Shown here one piece after another: positions 13,525 through 22,775 of a stretch of 64,000 nucleotides of DNA. Location: NCBI GenBank assembly GCA_029204225.1, contig CM055097.1, positions 42,384,858 through 42,448,857 on the forward strand. The letters run 5' to 3'. Under the pieces are notes generated by a model. The model saw nothing but the letters and a program-made list of their open reading frames with translations. It searched no databases and was not told the origin of the DNA. Numbering within the stretch: the stretch's first letter is position 1; every line of letters begins with the position of its first letter. The DNA is from Diphasiastrum complanatum (lineage: Eukaryota; Streptophyta; Lycopodiopsida; Lycopodiales; Lycopodiaceae). A program made the translations under genes and the position numbers.

Positions 13525-16500
13525 TTTTGGGCAGATTATTTCTGGCGCCCAAGTTCCAACCCTCTATCACCCATTATTGTTTGCAGGCTCTCCAGCGACC
13601 AATTCCCTCATCTCTTTCATCCGTTCCTCCTCCCATTTTCAGCCCTCTCACTTTTGTTTGCAGGCTGTCCAGCCACTTCATACTTGTCACTTTCGTCCGT
13701 TTTTGTCTCCGTTTGCAGCCATTTTTCACACCTTGTTTGCAGGTTGTCCATCGCCCATCCTCAACCAAATTTCACGAAATTCCGACTCCGTTTGATACTC
13801 CAATTTGTCACTTGCCTCCTAGCTGTCCAGCGCATTTTTACAGCCTTCATCTTCACTTTTTTTCATTTGCTGATTGCTGTCCTTTCTTAGTTGTGATAAT
13901 AGTGGTTTTAATAGACTAATTTGGGGTGACGACAAGAGTCCGCTCTCTCAAGTTTTCGTCTATTCCTTCCACTATCATTATGGCACATTCACCTACCCCG
14001 AGTGAGACTACTCAAGAAACCTTATCCGATCAGTTTCGTCGCATGGATGAGACCCTTTCTGGCCTCGTTCTTCGCTTCAATACCGTTATGACGGGCTTTG
14101 CCACTATGCAGTCACAGATTGATTCTTTACATCCTCATGGTCCTGGTAAAGCTCCTGTTTTTCCTTCATTTGGGACTCCCCCTCCATTTGGATTTCCATC
14201 TTCCTCTGCTAGTCAGCCTGGTGGTGGACCGTTCATTCCACCTAACCCACCTCCTAGTTTCTTTTCACGTCCCCCACTTCCTGAGCCACACTTTGCTCGA
14301 GACTTTCGTGATAGGGTACAGCTTGCTACCTATTCCGGTTCCTCTGACAGAAACTTATTAGAGAATTGGTTTGCTAAGCTTGACACATATTTTCAGATCT
14401 ACCCTAAGACTGATCCTCAGAAGATCCAGTTGGCTGCTTTACATTTAGATGGACGCGCCGCCACGTGGTGGCGAGTTTATAGAGCTGATCCTGATCGGGA
14501 AGGGCTCCATGTATGGCATACTTTTCGTCGTGACCTCCGTCATGCTATGATTGATCCTCAGTGGCTCAACCGCCAACGTGATACATTCCGTAGTCTCACT
14601 CAGACCAGTGATCTTGCTTCTTATACAGAGCATCTTATCTTTTCACAGATCTATAGCCCACTGAGCTTATTTCTCGTTACATTGCTGGGCTTCGTGGTGC
14701 TTTACGTTATGATGTTTCTTCCTTCCATCCTCCCACACTTGTTGAGGCGATGTCTCTTGCCAGTACTTTACAGCATAAGTACTCTGACACCCTTCCTTCC
14801 CGCTTCTCCCCACCCCGTCCTTCTGCTTCATCTTTTCCCCCTACGTCCACCCCTACACCTGCCCCTTCTGTTCCAGCTCTCTCCATTGTCCCTTCGTCTC
14901 CTCGACCTGCTTTTGTCCGACGTTACACGTCTGTAGAGTTCGCTGACCTTCAGCAGAAGCGTCTTTGCTTTCGTTGTAAGAGTCCTGACCATTTTGCCCG
15001 TAATTGCCGTCAGCCTCTCCCTACTACTACTGTTGTTTTTTACCATGAGGGCACTACTCCAGATGATTCTAATATCTACATTCATATTTCTGATGAGCCT
15101 GACCTATCCTCTGAGCCTTCCACTGATTTACTTCCTGCTACTTGCCATGCTCAGCTTGCCTATGCTATTTGGACAGGGCGTCCTAGTCCTCGCTCCATTC
15201 GGTTACGTGTACGTATTACAGGTCGTGAGTATATTGCTTTAGTTGATACTGGCAACACTCATTCTTTTATTAGTAATTATATCACTAGTCGGATCCGTGC
15301 TTCACCTGTTCCTGCTTCACAGCCTCTCACAGTTGAGGTTGCCACTTCCCATTCTTTTCCTAGTTCTCAGATGTTTCAGAGTTTACCATACCGCATTGGA
15401 GATTTTTCTGGACAGGCAGATCTTTACATTATTCCTATGGAGCGTTATGATCTTATCCTTGGTGTTGATTGGTTTGCATCGCTTGGAGCCGTTACACTGG
15501 ACTTGACACAGCAGACATTGACATTTGTACATGATGCAGTTACACACTCACTTGTTGGCATTGATTCTCAGGGAGACTTCCAGTTGATTACTGGGAAGCA
15601 GTTTATTCGCAGCCTGCCGAAGGCTCATTGTGCAACCTTATTATGTGTTCAGCGGGCAGTACCAGTGACGTGAACCATCATATTGACTTGCGTCCTGGTT
15701 CTGCTCCTCCTTCCCGTCCCCCTTATCGTATGTCTTGATCTGAGCGTGATGAGCTTGAGCTCCATATTACTGCCTTGTTAGATCAGGGTCTCATTGTTCC
15801 TAGTCACAGCCCTTTTGGTGCCCCTGTTCTCCTTGTTAGCAAGAAAGATGGTACCAAACGCCTTTGTATTGATTACCGTGCTTTAAATAAGTTGACCATT
15901 CGTAATCAATACCCTATTCCACACATGGATGACCTCTTTGACCAGCTCGGTACCTCTAAAATCTTTTCCAAGATAGACCTTCGTTCTGGATATTACCAAA
16001 TCATGATGCAGCCTTCTGACGAACATAAGGCTGCTTTTCGTACTCATCTTGGTTTATATGAATTTCGTGTGCTTCCTTTTGGTGTTACTAATGGCCCTCC
16101 TACGTTCCAGAATGTGATGAATAACGTCATGCGTCCGCTTCTTGGTCATTGTGTCTTGGTTTATTTTGATGATATTCTTATTTTTAGTCAGTCTCTTGTT
16201 GAGCATGTTTCCCATCTTTCCTCTGTATTTCAGTTACTTGTACATCACCAGTTATTTGCTAAGTTGTCTAAATGTTCTTTTGTTGTTTCTGAGATCAAGT
16301 TTCTTGGTTTTCTTGTTTGTAATGGACACATTCGTCTGGACCCTCATAAGGTTCAAGCCATCCAGGATTGGCCTATACCAACTGATATTCATCATGTTCG
16401 TATGTTCCTTGGGTTAGCCACTCACCTTCGTCGTCCAGTTCCTCATTTTGCCACTATTGCAGCTCCTCTTCATGCACTTTTGAAGAAGTCTAGTACTTTT

Positions 16501-19500
16501 CTTTGGACTTCTAATTGTCAATCAGCGTTTGATACTCTTCGTCGTGCTGTTGTTGATGCTGCCGTTATGTGTTTGCCACAGTTTGATCAGAAGTTTCTTG
16601 TTGAGACTGATGCTAGTAATGTTGGTTTGGGTGCTTTACTTCGCCAGTCACAATGTATTATTGCTTATGAATCGCGTCGTCTTCGCTCTTATGAGCAACG
16701 TTATTATGTGCATGAGAAAGAGCTTCTTGCTATTATCTATGCTCTTAAGAAGTGGCGTCATTATCTGTATCAAGTTCCATTTGACATTATTACTGATCAC
16801 CAGTCTTTACGTTATCTATTTTCTCGCCGTGACCTTAGTGATCGTCAATTTCGTTGGTTGCAGTTTTTACAATCTTTTAATTTTTCCATATTGTACCGTC
16901 CTGGTCGTGCTAACATTGTTGCTGATGCATTATCTCGTCTTCCAGCTTTGTTGAATACACTCGTTTCTACTATTCCTCTATGGTTTGATGATCTACATGT
17001 TCTGATTTTCGTGATGTTTATAGTTCTGCCCCACCTGTTTCGTCCCGTCCTCATCAGGTTTACTCCATTGTTGACAACCGTCTTTATCGTTATAATTCTC
17101 TTTGTATTCCTAGTTCCTTGGGTATCTGTTCCCAATTGTTGTCGGATGCTCATTCCTCTCCTGTTGGGGGTCACTTTGGTTTTTAGAAGTCTTATGCTCG
17201 TCTCAAAGACCATTTCTATTGGCCCTCTCTTCGATCTGAGCTTGCTGTACTTATTCGTACCTGCCCTTTTTGTCTTCGTAATAAGTACTCCCGTGCTAAA
17301 TCTGTTGGTTTGCTCCAGAGTTGGCCTATTCCTCATCGCCAGTGGACTGATATATCTATGGACTCTATCCTTGGCCTTCCCCATACCCAGCGTGGTCACG
17401 ATTCATGTATGGTGGTAGTTGACAGGGTCTCGAAACAGGCACATTTTATACCAGTTCGCAGTACTATCACAACAGAGCAGTGTGCACGTTTGTTCCTATC
17501 AGAGATTTTCCGCCTGCATGGATTTCCTCGTACTATCCTTTCTGATCGGGATAGTAAGTTTACATCTATATTCTGGACAGAGCTTACGCGTATATTGGAT
17601 GTACAGCTTTTTATGGGTTCTGCTTATCATTCTACTTCCGATGGGCAGTCTGAGGTCCTTAACAAGATCCTTGAGGATTATTTACGCCATTTTGTTACTC
17701 CTTCAGGGAAGGATTGGGATCAGCATTTATGTTTAGCATAGTATAGCTATAATAGCTCTGTTAGTACCAGCACAAGTGTCTCACCATTTTTATTATCTCA
17801 TGGCTATGCACCTCTTTTACCTGGCATTCCTCTCCCTCTTGAGGATACACCTGTCACACTTGCATCTTTTCTATCAGGTGCTTGAGAGCTTATTACCCGG
17901 GCCAGTTCTCATTTACAACATGTTCAACAGCGTTATCAAACCTCAGTTGATCGTCACCGCCGCCATGTTGAGTTTCAGCTTGGAGATATGGTTTATCTAC
18001 GCCTACGGTTTGCACGTCATCATTTTGTCCAGGGCCATGCTTCTATTGAGAAGCTTGCACCACGTTATTATGGGCCTTATCGCATTTTGGAGGTTCTTAG
18101 TCAAGTTACATATCGCTTACAGCTTCCTGCTTCCACACGCGCCTGTGATGTATTCCATGTCAGTTTATTACGTGCTGCTATTGAGGATGACGCTCCTTGT
18201 GATGTGAGTTTCCTACTGCTCCAGAGTTATTTCCATTTTTACCTGCTGCTATATTACAGATTCGTCTCTACCATAGTCGACGCCGCCGGCAGATTCAGTT
18301 TTTGGTCCAATGGGATGGTCGTCCTATTGAGGAGGCCACATGGGAGCCTATTGATGTCTTTTATCGTACACCATCACTTGCGGATCAGGCTTGTGCTCTT
18401 GCTGCACTTGTTGATTCCTCTACATCAGATGTTGTTCTAGTTGTTAATGCACCGGGGCTTGCTGCTACTTGATCCAGTTTTTTTTCGGCAGTTGGGTCTT
18501 TTTCTTTTGTGCCAGGGAGAGTTATGGACTCGGCTCATTACATTCGCTGCGTCCATTTACATTTACTTTACTTTATGCATAAGCGGGCCTTGGGCCCTTT
18601 TTTATTCATTAGTGACACTTAGACTATATGGTTGGCCTTTGGCCTTATTATTCATTATTAGGCCATTTGGACATATTACTGGAGAGTGGGGGCCTTTTTG
18701 GAGGGCGCACTATTTTCCCTCCCAGTTGGGCCCTAGCCACCGGAAGCTTCCTTTTAGCTTCCTTTTAGGGCTTCCTCTTGACTATAAGTAGGGAAACTAT
18801 GTCATTTGTTATTCAGCTGATGATATTGATCTCTCTCTTTAGCCTCCTTAATCTCTCTCTTTCCTGCTTTCTAGGGTTAAGTCTTGCTTATGTGCCGCTT
18901 TCATAGCTTAAGTCTTGCTTATGTGATGCTTTCATAGCTTAGCTCTAGATCAGCTGTGGCTCTATTCGTAACTCTTACAGAAAATAATTAATAAGGACAA
19001 ACTGATCCTGATTAACAAGTGTATAAAGTTGTTCTAGAGGGTCAACTATTTAGAGAGCCATGAGAACATCAAATCAAAAGTAGATGCAACAAGAAATGTT
19101 AAGTAATAAGAATGCACATACGAATTGAGTAGAAATAAGTGCAATTGTATGATACGGCCTGAATTTGGGACTCTCTTGCATGGATGGGCAAATGAACCAG
19201 GAGATTCTAAGATTCAGGCAGATGAAGATCACCCAAACTCATATTCAAGAAGAACAAGCAAAAAGACTTACACAAGTTCAGATCCTATTTGTTGCTTGAA
19301 CTCCAGTTAACATTCATCGCCAGTTCAGTAACTAGTAAAGACCCTACTTTTGTACATATGGACCTTTAGAGGGACCCTCCTTTATATATTAGGGTTAAGA
19401 AGTCCTTTGAAGCCCACATAAGCACTTTCCATTATTCCTTATTCACAGAGACTTTCATACTTACTGCTTAACAGCATGTAAAATTCCCAATCCATTGCAC

Positions 19501-22074
19501 AGAGCAGACAAACAAGTACAGAGAGAGAGAGAGAGAGAGAGAGACCAACCAATCATTTTTCCATTACGCTATCATTCTAAAAACCAGAAGCTTCAGGTGG
19601 TACTGATCTGAGCAACACTTCTATAACTAACCTCTGGCTGTTTCGACTTCCTGATACAATCTTCAGATCCATTATCCAACTGCGTTATGACCAAAGGAGG
19701 TCCTTCACTATGCTGTCCATCAAAAGACTTTACTTCAACCATCCCGCTCTTTCCTGCATCAAAGTCAAATTCATTTTTTTTCTTTGAGGTTTCCAAGAGT
19801 ACATTACTATCCAATGCTGCATCCAAGGTCGGAATGCCATTTAAACTTTTATAGGATGATAATGGAATCTTCAAGGAACTCGGTGCCTTTTCTGCTTGCA
19901 ACTGCTGCTTCTTGAATTTGCTGTCATTATCAATAGATAATTGTATAATCTTTTGCTCAGTTGACAGCTCCATGCTGCTTTTCACACGCTCAGCTGACCT
20001 TTTATTCTTCTTTTTTTCAACCAAACTTTCCTTTTTCTTATTAGAACACTCGGACTTCGTAGAAGCTCCAATACCACAGCAAGGTTCTCCTAAATGCCTA
20101 CCAGAGCAAGCCAGATTTTGGCTAGCTTTGTTTACAGTCGCATGCTTCCTATTATCTCTTGCATCGGTGTTAACTGTTATTGATACTTCCTCAACTTTCA
20201 TTTTCGAGGTCTTTTGAGCTTTGCCTATCAGAACATGCTCATCATCTAGAGCAGGATCGTTGCCAAATGGTCTTCCTTTACCAACGCTTTCAACAGAATC
20301 AGAAACACCTTCAGCAAATAAACAAGCACGACGTTCATCTACTAAAGAACAAAGATCTTGAGGGGAAATACTACCTATCCCTGGCGCCTTGGCTTTTCGA
20401 GATTTTTTCTTCAATTTGCTAGCTTCTTGTGTGACTGTATCAGAGTTTACAGCCAGCAATGACTTCATTTTTCCAGCTATGGTCTGCAGAGCTGAACGAT
20501 CTCCCTCTACAGAATCTACTTCATTTCCATTCTTCCCATCAGTCTTATCTGCTACAGATTGATTGTCAACAGAAGAGGTTCTTGTAACAAGCTTTGCCTT
20601 TTTCTGAGAAGGCTCCAGCAAATCCTGTTTAGCCTTCTTTTTCTTGCAAGATGCACTGCAATCACTCGAGTTCATCAAGGGACGACTAGATTTTACTGCT
20701 GCCCACATTTTAACAGCAATATGTTTACCTCAGAATATCGTGTTTCGACTGGTTGGGTTCACAATACAAGTCATAAAAGAAAACCAAATTGGCTTTGAAA
20801 TCTAGTGATGATCAAACAGTTATTGCATAACGAATCGCTAGCTCCTCCTAAACTTACGAGCTTAAATTTGCACTGCTCATTCATCTCCTTCAGGCTTCTA
20901 CATATACAGAAAATCATATTGATTTTGACAACCACTGGCGATGAAACGATTGCATAGAAAATCACAAGCTTACTACAATGCTAATTCATCTCCTCCTACA
21001 TTTACAGCAATACAAGACCATACCCATGTGACTATAAAACAAATTCTAATTCCCAGATCTGCCTCTTAAGTATGGGGATTGATCTTCGAGTGACCTTTCA
21101 TGGTGGTAAGAGTTATTTGAGAAGTTATGGCAAGCCCGTCAGGGAGAGACAGAACTTCTAAAATTACCCGAGCCACCATAAAGATCTCTAGAAAGATCAT
21201 TCCCTTGCATAAAATATGAGCGAAACTTTACTCAATCTTATCATTCACATTGTAAGATATGCCGTAGAAAATTTTGAGAATCATTCTCTACAATCAATTT
21301 ATTCACCAAATTGGTCAAAATTTTGACTGGCAGTAAAAATCTCAATAGACACGTAAATTTATGATTATGGACTTTTATGGCTAAGCAAGCAGGTAAAATT
21401 TTATCAAGGGAATTTTTTTACCCTGGAATGGATTCATTCTAGCTGCAAAATTTTGAAAGGGTCCTTCATTGAAATACATTAACATTTGAAGATGACCAGT
21501 TTGAATCCAAGAGTTGTTTCATCTGAGCAGGATGGATGGTTGTGATAAAGCTGTAAGGATTAAACTGCGTCCTTTGAGTGGGTGCAAAGGTGCCCTTCGT
21601 CACTATACGCTTTGACGAACCTTAATAGATTTTGTAACATGGATAAGATATGGCGGATGCAGTGCTGACCTTTTAATGCCAGACATATAAGAGGTGTAGA
21701 TTTCCTCCAAATCTTCCTTGCTGTTCTCCAGTCGATTTACCTGGAACGAGGTTGGGAATAAGAGCAAGAGTGTGACTTTTCAAAAAAGGGATGTGAATGG
21801 CAGATCAAACATGTGCAATTTTTGTTAAAGTGTCGCTTTAATCGGAGTATCATTATAAACGCCACTATGCTATCTCAATGCAACTCGTTCTGTGCACGCA
21901 AGTTAGAAACATGTACAAGGATGAACGCTTGCCCTATGATCTCACCAGCCTAGCCTCCTTAAGAAATCTGGTGAGCGTCCTCTTCAGACCACGCTTTTCC
22001 AGATAGCGTGCAACCAAAGCTGCTAACTCCTCTTCAACCGCAGCAGTAATTTCTTGTTCCATGTGAGATGGCAT
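3845..22074 (-). CDS. Nopp140/NOLC1-like nucleolar and coiled-body phosphoprotein gene (six exons found, 3' end missing)
   Basis: Members of this family are chaperones of small nucleolar ribonucleoproteins, shuttling between nucleolus and Cajal bodies in ribosome production. The gene is rebuilt from six minus-strand exons: 21946-22074, 21670-21740, 19632-20685, 5981-6022, 4151-4198 and 3845-3906. All introns are GT-AG and every phase matches. The product is about 470 residues up to the last donor: a LisH motif (residues about 15-42), a Lys/Ser-rich middle of about 350 residues, and the SRP40 C-terminal domain, VTFADPRLQNNSYWAK followed by DGAEMGWGAKAEEVLGQVKG. The final family motif (DFRHEK...) should be in a further exon that I did not find. 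Intron lengths are 205, about 984, 13609, 1782 and 244 bp. Intron 3 carries a whole chromovirus. The phase agreement across six exons makes it likely that the gene is real. Confidence 0.85.
4151..4198 (-). CDS. Nopp140-like exon 5 (SRP40 C-terminal domain)
   Basis: The 48-nt, phase 0/0 exon encodes VTFADPRLQNNSYWAK. It matches the family stretch V-x-F-x-D-x-RLQDNSYWAK. The acceptor is GGTAGCAG preceded by a T-rich tract and the donor is AAG/GTGCTT. It joins exon 4 and exon 6 without a frame change, giving the expected order FQRVK...SYWAK...GWGAKAEEVLG. Confidence 0.88.
5981..6022 (-). CDS. Nopp140-like exon 4 (start of SRP40 C-terminal domain)
   Basis: The 42-nt, phase 0/0 exon encodes AIGVRAFQRVKLDE. 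FQRVK-x-DE is the opening motif of the SRP40_C domain. The acceptor is AAATGCAG and the donor is GAG/GTATAG. It is separated from exon 3 by 13.6 kb. Confidence 0.85.
8903..8915 (+). promoter_or_regulatory. possible retroelement primer-binding site
   Basis: TGGTATCAAAGCC differs by one base from the initiator-tRNA-Met primer-binding site TGGTATCAGAGCC that plant LTR retroelements use. I could not find a matching LTR pair around it, so it may be a relic or chance. Confidence 0.25.
11198..12153 (+). repeat. possible solo LTR
   Basis: The block starts TGTTAAGAATTT and ends TTACCAACA, giving short inverted TGTT...AACA ends. It contains an AT-rich TATA-like stretch (AAATATAAAGG near 11.70 kb). No target-site duplication or second copy is visible, so this is only suggestive. 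Confidence 0.25.
12805..12809. repeat. 5-bp target-site duplication, left copy (CTTAC)
   Basis: CTTAC directly precedes the left LTR and recurs directly after the right LTR at 18974-18978. It marks the insertion site of the chromovirus. Confidence 0.85.
12810..13252 (+). repeat. left LTR of the chromovirus (443 bp)
   Basis: It begins AGTTATGGACTC and ends ATTCGTAACT, immediately followed by the primer-binding site. It shares about 97 percent identity with 18520-18973. The inner part includes a GGCCTTGGGCCC-type GC-rich block followed by an AT-rich stretch and repeated CTTGCTTATGTG units near the 3' end. Confidence 0.92.
13253..13264 (+). promoter_or_regulatory. primer-binding site (initiator tRNA-Met)
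   Basis: TGGTATCAGAGC lies directly after the left LTR. It is complementary to the 3' end of plant initiator tRNA-Met and fixes the LTR boundary. Confidence 0.9.
13441..13462. repeat. 22-bp perfect palindrome
   Basis: TTAGCGGAAGT is followed immediately by its exact reverse complement. It lies in the untranslated leader of the chromovirus, 10 bp before a TA microsatellite. Confidence 0.95.
13473..13518. repeat. (TA)n microsatellite in the chromovirus leader
   Basis: About 23 AT/TA units. The Tyr-Ile reading frame through it is not a gene. Confidence 0.95.
13980..15673 (+). pseudogene. chromovirus gag and aspartic protease (frameshifted)
   Basis: Gag starts at the ATG at 13980 (MAHSPTPSETTQETLSDQF) with a helical N-terminus, a Pro/Phe-rich linker and a capsid-like core (WFAKLDTYFQIYP, ATWWRVYRAD). 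A frameshift near 14640-14655 moves the reading to the frame that holds the zinc knuckle CFRCKSPDHFARNC (about 14968-15009). The protease follows, with IALVDTGNTHSFIS, the gypsy form of D-S/T-G, and then YDLILGVDWFASLG. The frame closes at 15673. Encapsidation and proteolytic maturation are the expected roles; the frameshift makes this copy defective. Confidence 0.9.
15676..16960 (+). pseudogene. chromovirus reverse transcriptase and RNase H
   Basis: From the LRPGSAPPSRPPYR lead-in (with a TGA at 15737) the frame runs through the classic gypsy RT blocks: [65 protein letters not shown] and the catalytic VYFDDILIFS near 16160. RNase H follows, with ETDASNVGLGALL, YVHEKELLAIIYALKKWRHY and TDHQSLRYLF, ending ADALSRLPALL near 16950. 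The RT active-site residues are intact; it is the best preserved polymerase in the window. Confidence 0.93.
16985..17880 (+). pseudogene. chromovirus integrase
   Basis: The frame changes after RNase H. The zinc-binding region reads HSSPVGGHFG, then a stop, then KDHFYWPSL and CPFCLRNKYS. The catalytic core follows: WTDISMDSILGLP (first Asp), LSDRDSKFTSIFW (second Asp) and YHSTSDGQSEVLNK (Glu, near 17652). It is broken by TAG at 17739-17741. All three acidic residues can be seen but are not in one uninterrupted frame. Confidence 0.88.
17881..18475 (+). pseudogene. integrase C-terminus and chromodomain of the chromovirus
   Basis: After a TGA near 17883 the frame reads LQHVQQRYQTSVDRHRR, then GDMVYLRLRF and YYGPYRILEVLSQVTYRL (the GPY/F module), then VFHVSLLRAAI. 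A frame change near 18215 leads to IRLYHSRRRRQIQFLVQWDG followed by RPIEEATWEPIDVF, a chromodomain-like block typical of chromoviruses, which is thought to guide insertion to particular chromatin. The ORF frame chosen by length misses this domain. Confidence 0.82.
18520..18973 (+). repeat. right LTR of the chromovirus (454 bp)
   Basis: It begins AGTTATGGACTC after the purine tract GCCAGGGAG and ends ATTCGTAACT before CTTAC at 18974-18978. Compared with the left LTR it has about 14 substitutions and an 11-bp tandem duplication (CTTCCTTTTAG) near 18750. Confidence 0.92.
18974..18978. repeat. 5-bp target-site duplication, right copy (CTTAC)
   Basis: Exact match of 12805-12809. Confidence 0.85.
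18979..19631 (-). other. intron 3 of the Nopp140-like gene, part proximal to exon 3
   Basis: Non-coding sequence between the exon 3 donor and the chromovirus. It contains a (GA)n microsatellite at 19520-19544 and no recognisable domain. Confidence 0.7.
19632..20685 (-). CDS. Nopp140-like exon 3 (Lys/Ser-rich central region)
   Basis: The exon encodes about 351 residues of low-complexity, Lys/Ser/Asp-rich sequence with several basic clusters that could be nuclear or nucleolar localisation signals (CKKKKAKQ, SQKKAKL, KKKSRKAK, EKKKNKRSAERVK). Nopp140 proteins carry such alternating acidic-Ser and basic segments as casein kinase 2 targets, though here the repeats are irregular. The donor AG/GTTAGT at 19632 keeps phase 0 with exon 4. 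The open frame otherwise runs to a TGA at 19593. The acceptor is less certain: 20685 (TCTAG) and 20655 (ATTGCAG) both keep phase with exon 2. Confidence 0.85.
21670..21740 (-). CDS. Nopp140-like exon 2
   Basis: The 71-nt exon encodes VNRLENSKEDLEEIYTSYM, then SGIK and two bases of the next codon. In this family the LisH motif is followed by an acidic helix of this kind. The acceptor has a strong pyrimidine tract ending GTTCCAG and the donor is AAAAG/GTCAGC. Phase 0 on entry matches exon 1. Confidence 0.8.
21946..22074 (-). CDS. Nopp140-like exon 1 (LisH motif)
   Basis: From the ATG at 22074 it reads MPSHMEQEITAAVEEE, then LAALVARYLEKRGLKRTLTR and FLKEARL, a LisH dimerisation motif (L-x2-L-V-x-R-Y-L-x3-G-x3-T-x3-F). 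The donor CTG/GTGAGA at 21945-21946 is phase 0. In-frame ATGs also exist at 22104 and 22164; the latter would add a hydrophobic segment (LIIILGSITLFVSAMVA) unexpected in a nucleolar protein, so I prefer 22074. Confidence 0.8.
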
Positions 22075-22235
22075 AACAACCTCACAACCAGACCGTGCAA
22101 CCATAGCGGAAACAAATAATGTGATGCTTCCAAGAATAATAATAAGTTGACGTTGGCAAAACACACGAGACAGAGAGAGAATTTTGGGGAGTAGGCGGGA
22201 GGAGGAGGGGGTTTAAGCATACAGGACACGCTCTG

Positions 22236-22244
22236 TTAGGGTTT
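22236..22244 (-). promoter_or_regulatory. telo-box (AAACCCTAA) in the Nopp140-like promoter
   Basis: The minus strand reads AAACCCTAA about 160 bp upstream of the chosen start codon, next to a C/T-rich leader. Telo-boxes are established promoter elements of plant ribosomal-protein and ribosome-biogenesis genes, which fits the gene identity. Confidence 0.6.
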
Positions 22245-22454
22245 AATTCTGAACGTCTTGAGGTTCTCCTGTATTGTGCTATTATGCTACATCATGTAAG
22301 ACCGACCGACCTGCTTCAATCATGCCCAAATGTTAACAACGTGAGATTCAATGGGTGTTTCAGGAAGGATAAGAAATACTAAAGTAAAATCAGTTTCCAA
22401 ATTTTTACAAAGAAAACTGAGCACCTCACAAAACCTAATCTGTAGGGCAAATTC

Positions 22455-22534
22455 TTTTTTACACGCACCTTCCGGACTTCGGAAGGTGCACGTAAAAAAT
22501 TTACACGCACCTTTCGGTTGGAAGGTGCGTGTAA
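22455..22534. repeat. two adjacent inverted repeats sharing ACACGCACCTT
   Basis: Hairpin 1 has 20-base arms at 22455-22474 and 22480-22499 with 18 of 20 paired. Hairpin 2 has 15-base arms at 22501-22515 and 22520-22534 with 14 of 15 paired. All four arms are versions of one sequence, so the unit is a tandem pair of palindromes, possibly the core of a small foldback or miniature element. Confidence 0.85.
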
Positions 22535-22775
22535 GAAAATTTTTACCTCAAAAACAACAGAGAAAAAAAAATGTGAAAACAAATTTCACGTAAGGGAAGG
22601 GGCCTCGGAGCCTAACCTCCCTCGCCCCATAATTTTCATATTTTTATTAAAAATGATGGGAAAACCCATGATCATACAAGAAGATTAAAGTATTCAAAAT
22701 AATACCGTAAAACGGCAAAAATGAATTAAGCTACCCAATAGCTACGTAAAACTTGAAATAATAAGCTAATTACTC

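Larger units (their letters stand above)
12810..18973 (+). mobile_element. complete Ty3/gypsy chromovirus inserted in intron 3
   Basis: The 6164-bp element lies opposite to the host gene. In order it has a left LTR, an initiator-tRNA-Met primer site, gag with a zinc knuckle, aspartic protease, reverse transcriptase, RNase H, integrase, a chromodomain, a short purine tract (GCCAGGGAG) and a right LTR, flanked by CTTAC. The LTRs differ by about 14 substitutions and one 11-bp indel by eye, roughly 3 percent, so insertion was fairly recent on a plant retroelement scale. Frameshifts or stops lie near 14640, 15660, 15737, 16980, 17187, 17739, 17883 and 18215, so it cannot make a full polyprotein. 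The LTR ends AGTTA...TAACT rather than TG...CA. Confidence 0.93.

Noticed and set aside
13462-13890. 142-codon ORF starting with Tyr-Ile repeats
   Set aside because: It reads through a TA microsatellite in a retroelement leader and shows no domain.
16845-17399. 184-codon minus ORF
   Set aside because: Antisense shadow of the chromovirus RNase H and integrase.
22023-22229. 68-codon minus ORF overlapping exon 1
   Set aside because: It is a frame-shifted shadow of the LisH exon; kept only as a possible upstream ORF.
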